Below are positions 59,586 through 64,000 of a DNA stretch of 64,000 bases, one piece after another. The DNA is taken from NCBI RefSeq assembly GCF_003667825.1, contig NZ_CP033043.1, positions 807,001-871,000 of the forward strand, in the 5' to 3' direction. This stretch comes from Metabacillus litoralis (lineage in GTDB: Bacteria > Bacillota > Bacilli > Bacillales > Bacillaceae). The notes beneath the pieces are model-generated. The model was not told the origin of the DNA, did not search any database, and saw only the letters and a program-made list of their open reading frames with translations. The first letter of the stretch is position 1, and each line of letters begins with the position of its first letter. Made by a program: the position numbers and the translations under genes.

Positions 59586-60746
59586 ATGAATATCCATGAG
59601 TACCAAGGGAAAGAACTCCTTCGCAAATATGGAGTATCTGTACCAAACGGAAAAGTGGCTTTTTCTGTAGATGAAGCGGTAGAAGCTGCAAAAGAGCTTG
59701 GAACAGATGTAGTAGTGGTAAAAGCACAAATCCATGCAGGTGGACGCGGTAAAGCTGGCGGGGTAAAAGTTGCAAAAAACCTTGACGAAGCACGTACATA
59801 TGCAGAAGAAATTCTTGGAAAAACACTTGTAACACACCAAACAGGTCCTGAAGGTAAGGAAGTAAAACGTCTTCTAATTGAAGAAGGTTGTGACATTAAA
59901 AAAGAATACTATGTTGGTTTAGTACTAGATCGTGCTACATCTCGAGTAGTTCTAATGGCTTCTGAAGAAGGTGGAACTGAAATTGAAGAAGTAGCGGAAA
60001 AAACGCCAGAAAAGATCTTCAAAGAAGTGATTGATCCTGCGGTTGGACTTCAAGGCTATCAAGCTAGAAGAATTGCATTTAACATTAACATCCCTAAAGA
60101 ATTAGTAGGTAAAGCTGTTAAATTTATGATGGGATTGTATCAAGTATTTGTTGAAAAGGATTGCTCAATTGCAGAAATTAATCCATTAGTTGTCACTGGT
60201 GATGGTAACGTTATGGCACTTGACGCAAAATTAAACTTTGATTCAAATGCATTATACCGCCATAAAGATATTGTAGAGTATCGTGACTTAGAGGAAGAAG
60301 ATCCAAAAGAAATCGAAGCATCTAAATATGACTTAAGTTATATCTCATTAGACGGTAACATCGGCTGTATGGTAAATGGTGCTGGTCTTGCAATGTCTAC
60401 AATGGATATTATTAAGTACTATGGCGGCGAACCTGCAAACTTCCTTGATGTTGGGGGCGGTGCAACTGCAGAAAAAGTAACAGAAGCATTCAAAATTATT
60501 CTTTCTGATAAAAACGTTAAAGGAATTTTCGTTAACATCTTTGGTGGAATCATGAAATGTGATGTCATTGCAGAGGGTGTTGTTGAAGCAACGAAGCAAG
60601 TAGGCTTAGAAATTCCATTAGTTGTACGTCTTGAAGGTACTAATGTTGATTTAGGTAAGAAGATTTTAAATGAATCTGGATTAAACATTACTTCTGCAGA
60701 GTCTATGGCTGACGGCGCACAAAAAATAGTTTCATTAGTGAAGTAA
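59586..60746 (+). CDS. sucC: Succinyl-CoA ligase (ADP-forming), beta subunit
   Basis: SucC with SucD interconverts succinyl-CoA and succinate with formation of ATP in the citric acid cycle. The 386-residue ATP-grasp protein has [16 protein letters not shown] at the N-terminus, [16 protein letters not shown], the metal-binding EINPLVVT and the C-terminal CoA-ligase domain with [14 protein letters not shown] and [16 protein letters not shown] precedes the ATG. Confidence 0.97.
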   Translation: MNIHEYQGKELLRKYGVSVPNGKVAFSVDEAVEAAKELGTDVVVVKAQIHAGGRGKAGGVKVAKNLDEARTYAEEILGKTLVTHQTGPEGKEVKRLLIEEGCDIKKEYYVGLVLDRATSRVVLMASEEGGTEIEEVAEKTPEKIFKEVIDPAVGLQGYQARRIAFNINIPKELVGKAVKFMMGLYQVFVEKDCSIAEINPLVVTGDGNVMALDAKLNFDSNALYRHKDIVEYRDLEEEDPKEIEASKYDLSYISLDGNIGCMVNGAGLAMSTMDIIKYYGGEPANFLDVGGGATAEKVTEAFKIILSDKNVKGIFVNIFGGIMKCDVIAEGVVEATKQVGLEIPLVVRLEGTNVDLGKKILNESGLNITSAESMADGAQKIVSLVK

Positions 60747-60764
60747 GAAAGGCAGGGGACAAAC

Positions 60765-61667
60765 ATGAGTGTATTTATTAATAAAGATACGAAAGTAATC
60801 GTACAAGGTATCACTGGTTCTACAGCGTTATTTCATACAAAACAAATGCTTGAGTATGGCACAAATATCGTTGGTGGGGTTACACCTGGTAAAGGTGGAA
60901 CAGAAGTAGAAGGTGTACCTGTTTTCAATACAGTTCAAGAAGCAGTTCAAGCGACTGGTGCAAACGCGTCTGTTATTTATGTACCTGCTCCTTTCGCTGC
61001 TGATGCAATTATGGAAGGTGTAGACGCAGAATTAGATTTAGTTATTTGTATTACAGAGCATATTCCAGTTATGGATATGGTAAATGTTAAACGCTACATG
61101 GAAGGTAAGAAAACACGTCTTGTAGGACCAAACTGCCCAGGTGTGATCACACCTGAAGAGTGCAAAATCGGAATTATGCCTGGCTATATTCATAAAAAGG
61201 GCCATGTTGGTGTGGTTTCACGTTCTGGTACTCTTACTTATGAAGCAGTTCATCAATTATCACAAGCTGGTATTGGTCAATCTACTGCTGTTGGTATCGG
61301 TGGGGACCCTGTTAATGGGACGAACTTTATCGATGTTTTAAAAGCTTTTAACGAAGATGAAGACACATATGCAGTTATCATGATTGGTGAGATCGGTGGT
61401 ACAGCTGAAGAAGAAGCTGCTGAATGGGTTAAAGCAAATATGACAAAACCTGTTGTAGGCTTCATCGGTGGTCAAACAGCACCTCCAGGAAAACGTATGG
61501 GTCATGCTGGTGCGATTATTTCTGGTGGTAAAGGAACTGCTGAAGAAAAAATTAAAACAATGAATGCTTGTGGAATTAAAGTGGCTGATACTCCATCTGT
61601 TATGGGTGAAACACTTATTTCCGTTCTTGAAGAACAAGGTTTATTGGAAAAATGTAAAACACACTAA
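60765..61667 (+). CDS. sucD: Succinyl-CoA ligase, alpha subunit
   Basis: The alpha subunit binds CoA and is phosphorylated on a histidine. The 300-residue protein has the CoA-binding [33 protein letters not shown] region in pieces, the NCPGVI motif, and the active-site histidine in [18 protein letters not shown] near residue 246. GGCAGGGG precedes the ATG, 18 bases after sucC. A strong terminator follows. Confidence 0.97.
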   Translation: MSVFINKDTKVIVQGITGSTALFHTKQMLEYGTNIVGGVTPGKGGTEVEGVPVFNTVQEAVQATGANASVIYVPAPFAADAIMEGVDAELDLVICITEHIPVMDMVNVKRYMEGKKTRLVGPNCPGVITPEECKIGIMPGYIHKKGHVGVVSRSGTLTYEAVHQLSQAGIGQSTAVGIGGDPVNGTNFIDVLKAFNEDEDTYAVIMIGEIGGTAEEEAAEWVKANMTKPVVGFIGGQTAPPGKRMGHAGAIISGGKGTAEEKIKTMNACGIKVADTPSVMGETLISVLEEQGLLEKCKTH

Positions 61668-61679
61668 ATAAATTAATAG

Positions 61680-61713
61680 TAGGAACAGGTTTTTAACCTG
61701 TTCCTATTTATCG
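61680..61713 (+). terminator. Rho-independent terminator after sucD
   Basis: TAGGAACAGGTT (61680-61691) and AACCTGTTCCTA (61695-61706) form a 12-bp stem around TTT, followed by TTTATCG. Confidence 0.85.
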
Positions 61714-61734
61714 TATAAAAACTAGGAGGATTTT

Positions 61735-62628
61735 ATGGACGATGTAACAAAAAAGTTATTTTTGTTAGCTCATTGTAAGGAACTTAACAGCCAAATTATT
61801 TATAAATTATTAACAATAGACCCATCGTTGCAGATTTTTTTTCAACTAAAAGACGATGAATGGTTAAATTACTTTAATGTAAAGAAACATAAAATAGATA
61901 GGATAAAAAATGAGTATTTTTCTTACTCAGCTGATCTTCTCATTAGAAAATATAATCAGCAAAACATTTCTTTTCTTCCCCTTTTTGATCCTAATTACCC
62001 TTATTTGCTAAAGCAAATTGCTGATCCGCCTCCATTTTTATTTTATAAAGGTAATATTACTCTTGCTTCTCGTAAAAATCTTATTAGTGTGGTCGGTACA
62101 AGATATCCGTCCGAATACGGTGTTCAGGCTCTTGAGCATGTCTTAAAGCCTCTTATTTTAGAAAAATGGGTCATTGTAAGTGGTTTAGCTAAGGGGATCG
62201 ATACTTTAGCGCATGAAGCAGCACTAAACCATGGGGGTGAAACAATAGCAGTAATTGGTGGAGGATTAGAGTGTATATATCCAAGGCAGAATCAAACGTT
62301 GGCAAACAAGCTAATGACCTCACATCTTATTCTTTCAGAACATTCTCCTTCAACATCACCTCAAAAATGGCATTTTCCTAAAAGAAATCGAATTATTAGT
62401 GGTATTTCTTTGGGGACACTTATTATCCAAGCTAAGCAAAGAAGTGGTTCACTAATAACTGCACACCAAGCATTGGAGCAAAACCGAGAAGTTTTTGCCA
62501 TACCAGGGTCTATTTTTGATGAGTGTAGCATTGGTGGAAATGAACTAATACAAAACGGGGCAAAATTAGTACAACATGCATCACATATAATTGAGGAATT
62601 TCCTCAAGGACTTAAAATGCAAATTTAG
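61735..62628 (+). CDS. dprA: DNA processing protein DprA
   Basis: DprA (Smf) loads RecA onto incoming single-stranded DNA during transformation. The 297-residue protein has a short N-terminal helical region and the Rossmann-like core: SVVGTRYPSEYG, VSGLAKGIDTLAHEAAL, TIAVIGGGLECIYPRQN, FPKRNRIISG and KQRSGSLITAHQALEQNREVFAIPGS. The C-terminal winged-helix domain of longer family members is absent, as in B. subtilis. AGGAGG precedes the ATG. Its presence hints at natural competence but does not prove it. Confidence 0.94.
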   Translation: MDDVTKKLFLLAHCKELNSQIIYKLLTIDPSLQIFFQLKDDEWLNYFNVKKHKIDRIKNEYFSYSADLLIRKYNQQNISFLPLFDPNYPYLLKQIADPPPFLFYKGNITLASRKNLISVVGTRYPSEYGVQALEHVLKPLILEKWVIVSGLAKGIDTLAHEAALNHGGETIAVIGGGLECIYPRQNQTLANKLMTSHLILSEHSPSTSPQKWHFPKRNRIISGISLGTLIIQAKQRSGSLITAHQALEQNREVFAIPGSIFDECSIGGNELIQNGAKLVQHASHIIEEFPQGLKMQI

Positions 62629-62713
62629 GTGATTTTTTGCCAATTTAGTAAAAATATTCATGTTATTTCATCATGAATTAGGATATGATTAGTGTAATTT
62701 CTTTTTATTATGT

Positions 62714-62742
62714 TTGACAAATGATATAGGAATATTTAATAA
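62714..62742 (+). promoter_or_regulatory. Candidate sigma-A promoter for topA
   Basis: A perfect TTGACA at 62714-62719 and TAATAA at 62737-62742 are 17 bases apart, about 180 bases ahead of topA. The 292-base gap 62629-62920 is otherwise AT-rich and empty, apart from ATTCATG/CATGAAT near 62655-62677. Confidence 0.6.
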
Positions 62743-62920
62743 TAGTGGAGATTTAAGTATAGATTTTGAAGAAATACAGTGATAGTAGGAGTTTAATTAA
62801 ATCTACTTAGTTATTAACTACTTGGAGGAAAACCCTTCATTGTATAAATAGAAATTTAAATTATAAAGAAAATTAAAAGAAATATAAAAGAGAGAATACC
62901 TCTTAAGGAGGATACCAAGC

Positions 62921-64000
62921 ATGTCGGACTATTTAGTCATTGTGGAATCACCTGCAAAGGCGAAAACAATTGAACGTTATTTAGGGAAGAAGTATAAGGT
63001 AAAGGCATCAATGGGGCATGTACGTGACCTACCAAAAAGTCAAATTGGTGTTGATGTTGAACATAATTTTGAACCAAAATATATTACAATAAGAGGAAAA
63101 GGTTCAGTACTTAAAGAATTGAAAACAGCTGCTAAAAAAGCAAAAAAAGTTTATCTAGCGGCTGACCCGGATCGCGAAGGGGAAGCGATTGCATGGCATT
63201 TAGCACATAGTCTTGACGTTGATGTAAACTCTGATTGCCGCGTAGTATTTAATGAAATTACGAAAGATGCTATAAAGGAATCTTTCAAGCATCCACGTTC
63301 AATCAATATGGATTTAGTCGATGCACAACAAGCAAGACGTGTGTTAGACCGATTGGTTGGTTATAAAATAAGCCCGATTCTTTGGAAAAAAGTAAAAAAA
63401 GGTTTAAGTGCAGGGAGAGTACAATCTGTAGCTGTACATTTAATTATTGATCGGGAAAATGAGATTAAAGAATTTGTACCAGAAGAATATTGGTCAATTG
63501 AAGGTCAATTTTTAAAAGGTCAAAAAGAATTTGATGCTTCTTTCTATGGAATAAATGGAGAAAAGCAAGATCTTAAGAATGAATCAGAAGTAAAGGCTGT
63601 TTTGGGAAATATTAAAGAGAATAAATTTAAAGTGGAAAAGGTGACGAAAAAGGAAAGAAAAAGAAATCCAGCCGTACCTTTTACAACTTCCACTCTTCAA
63701 CAAGAGGCAGCGCGTAAACTAAACTTTAGAGCAAAGAAAACGATGATGATTGCTCAGCACTTATATGAAGGTATTGATTTAGGTAAAGAAGGCACTGTTG
63801 GTTTAATAACGTATATGAGAACGGATTCGACCAGAATATCGGAAACGGCACAGACAGAAGCGACAGGCTACATTACGGAAAAGTATGGGAAAGAGTTTTT
63901 AGGCACACAAGTAAAAACAGCGAAGAAAAACAGTAATGCTCAAGATGCACATGAAGCAATCCGCCCTACTTCTACTTTACGTGACCCGGCATCAATAAAA
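62921..64000 (+). CDS. topA: DNA topoisomerase I, 3' truncated by the window edge
   Basis: TopA relaxes negative supercoils by breaking and rejoining one DNA strand. The frame is open from the ATG at 62921 (AAGGAGG upstream) to the end, 360 codons of a protein usually near 690 residues. The TOPRIM domain has [18 protein letters not shown] and [33 protein letters not shown] and [11 protein letters not shown] follow; the catalytic tyrosine is Y298 in [11 protein letters not shown]. The C-terminal zinc fingers lie beyond the window. Confidence 0.97.
   Translation, partial: MSDYLVIVESPAKAKTIERYLGKKYKVKASMGHVRDLPKSQIGVDVEHNFEPKYITIRGKGSVLKELKTAAKKAKKVYLAADPDREGEAIAWHLAHSLDVDVNSDCRVVFNEITKDAIKESFKHPRSINMDLVDAQQARRVLDRLVGYKISPILWKKVKKGLSAGRVQSVAVHLIIDRENEIKEFVPEEYWSIEGQFLKGQKEFDASFYGINGEKQDLKNESEVKAVLGNIKENKFKVEKVTKKERKRNPAVPFTTSTLQQEAARKLNFRAKKTMMIAQHLYEGIDLGKEGTVGLITYMRTDSTRISETAQTEATGYITEKYGKEFLGTQVKTAKKNSNAQDAHEAIRPTSTLRDPASIK

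Overview
The window is an AT-rich, densely packed stretch of core Bacillaceae chromosome. Gene order from carB to topA matches the pyrimidine-sulfate-fatty acid-SMC-SRP-succinyl-CoA segment I know from Bacillus subtilis, and most proteins read as close orthologs. Non-ATG starts (TTG in gmk, def, rlmN, prpC and the DMT transporter; GTG in pyrK, yicC-family, prkC, fakA), strong GGAGG ribosome sites, and the sporulation gene spoVM all fit an endospore-forming Bacillus/Metabacillus-like organism. I see no rRNA, tRNA, CRISPR array, insertion sequence, prophage or attachment site.

Layout. 1-5988: the distal half of the pyrimidine operon (carB cut at its 5' end, pyrK, pyrD, pyrF, pyrE), genes overlapping or a few bases apart. 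6082-6357: a small orphan membrane protein on the minus strand. 6358-6763: a long leader with two candidate promoters. 6764-12548: assimilatory sulfate reduction plus siroheme synthesis (cysH, cysP, sat, cysC, sumT, sirB, sirC), with hairpins between some genes. 12593-15359: two minus-strand genes (a DMT transporter and rqcH). 15647-31132: Ca2+ P-type ATPase, yicC-family gene, remA, gmk, rpoZ, coaBC, priA, def, fmt, rsmB, rlmN, and the PrpC/PrkC phosphatase-kinase pair. 31243-33977: rsgA, rpe, a 59-residue ORF, thiN and the 26-residue spoVM. 34132-40499: rpmB (minus), yloU, fakA, sdaAB, sdaAA, recG. 40663-44303: fatty-acid and phospholipid cluster fapR-plsX-fabD-fabG-acpP behind a FapR-type operator. 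44551-51984: rnc, smc, ftsY, ylxM, ffh (chromosome condensation and signal recognition particle). 52142-57469: rpsP, khpA, ylqD, rimM, trmD, rplS, a type I signal peptidase, rbgA, rnhB. 57521-59328: two proteins resembling pieces of flagellar export proteins (YlqG, YlqH). 59586-64000: sucC, sucD, dprA, and topA cut by the window end.

How the genes work together: PyrK/PyrD form a type 1B dihydroorotate dehydrogenase that feeds PyrE and PyrF. CysP, Sat, CysC and CysH import sulfate and reduce it to sulfite, while SumT, SirB and SirC make the siroheme needed by sulfite reductase (not in the window). FapR, PlsX, FabD, FabG and AcpP set membrane lipid supply. FtsY, YlxM and Ffh are the SRP targeting system. 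SucC/SucD is the succinyl-CoA step of the citric acid cycle.

No wholly new multi-gene system is evident. The points most worth a second look are regulatory and small-gene details: the sulfate operon leader without a recognisable S-box, a long hairpin ahead of rnc, the recG terminator whose arm doubles as the fapR -35 element, the YlqG/YlqH export-protein relics, and two small proteins of unknown function.
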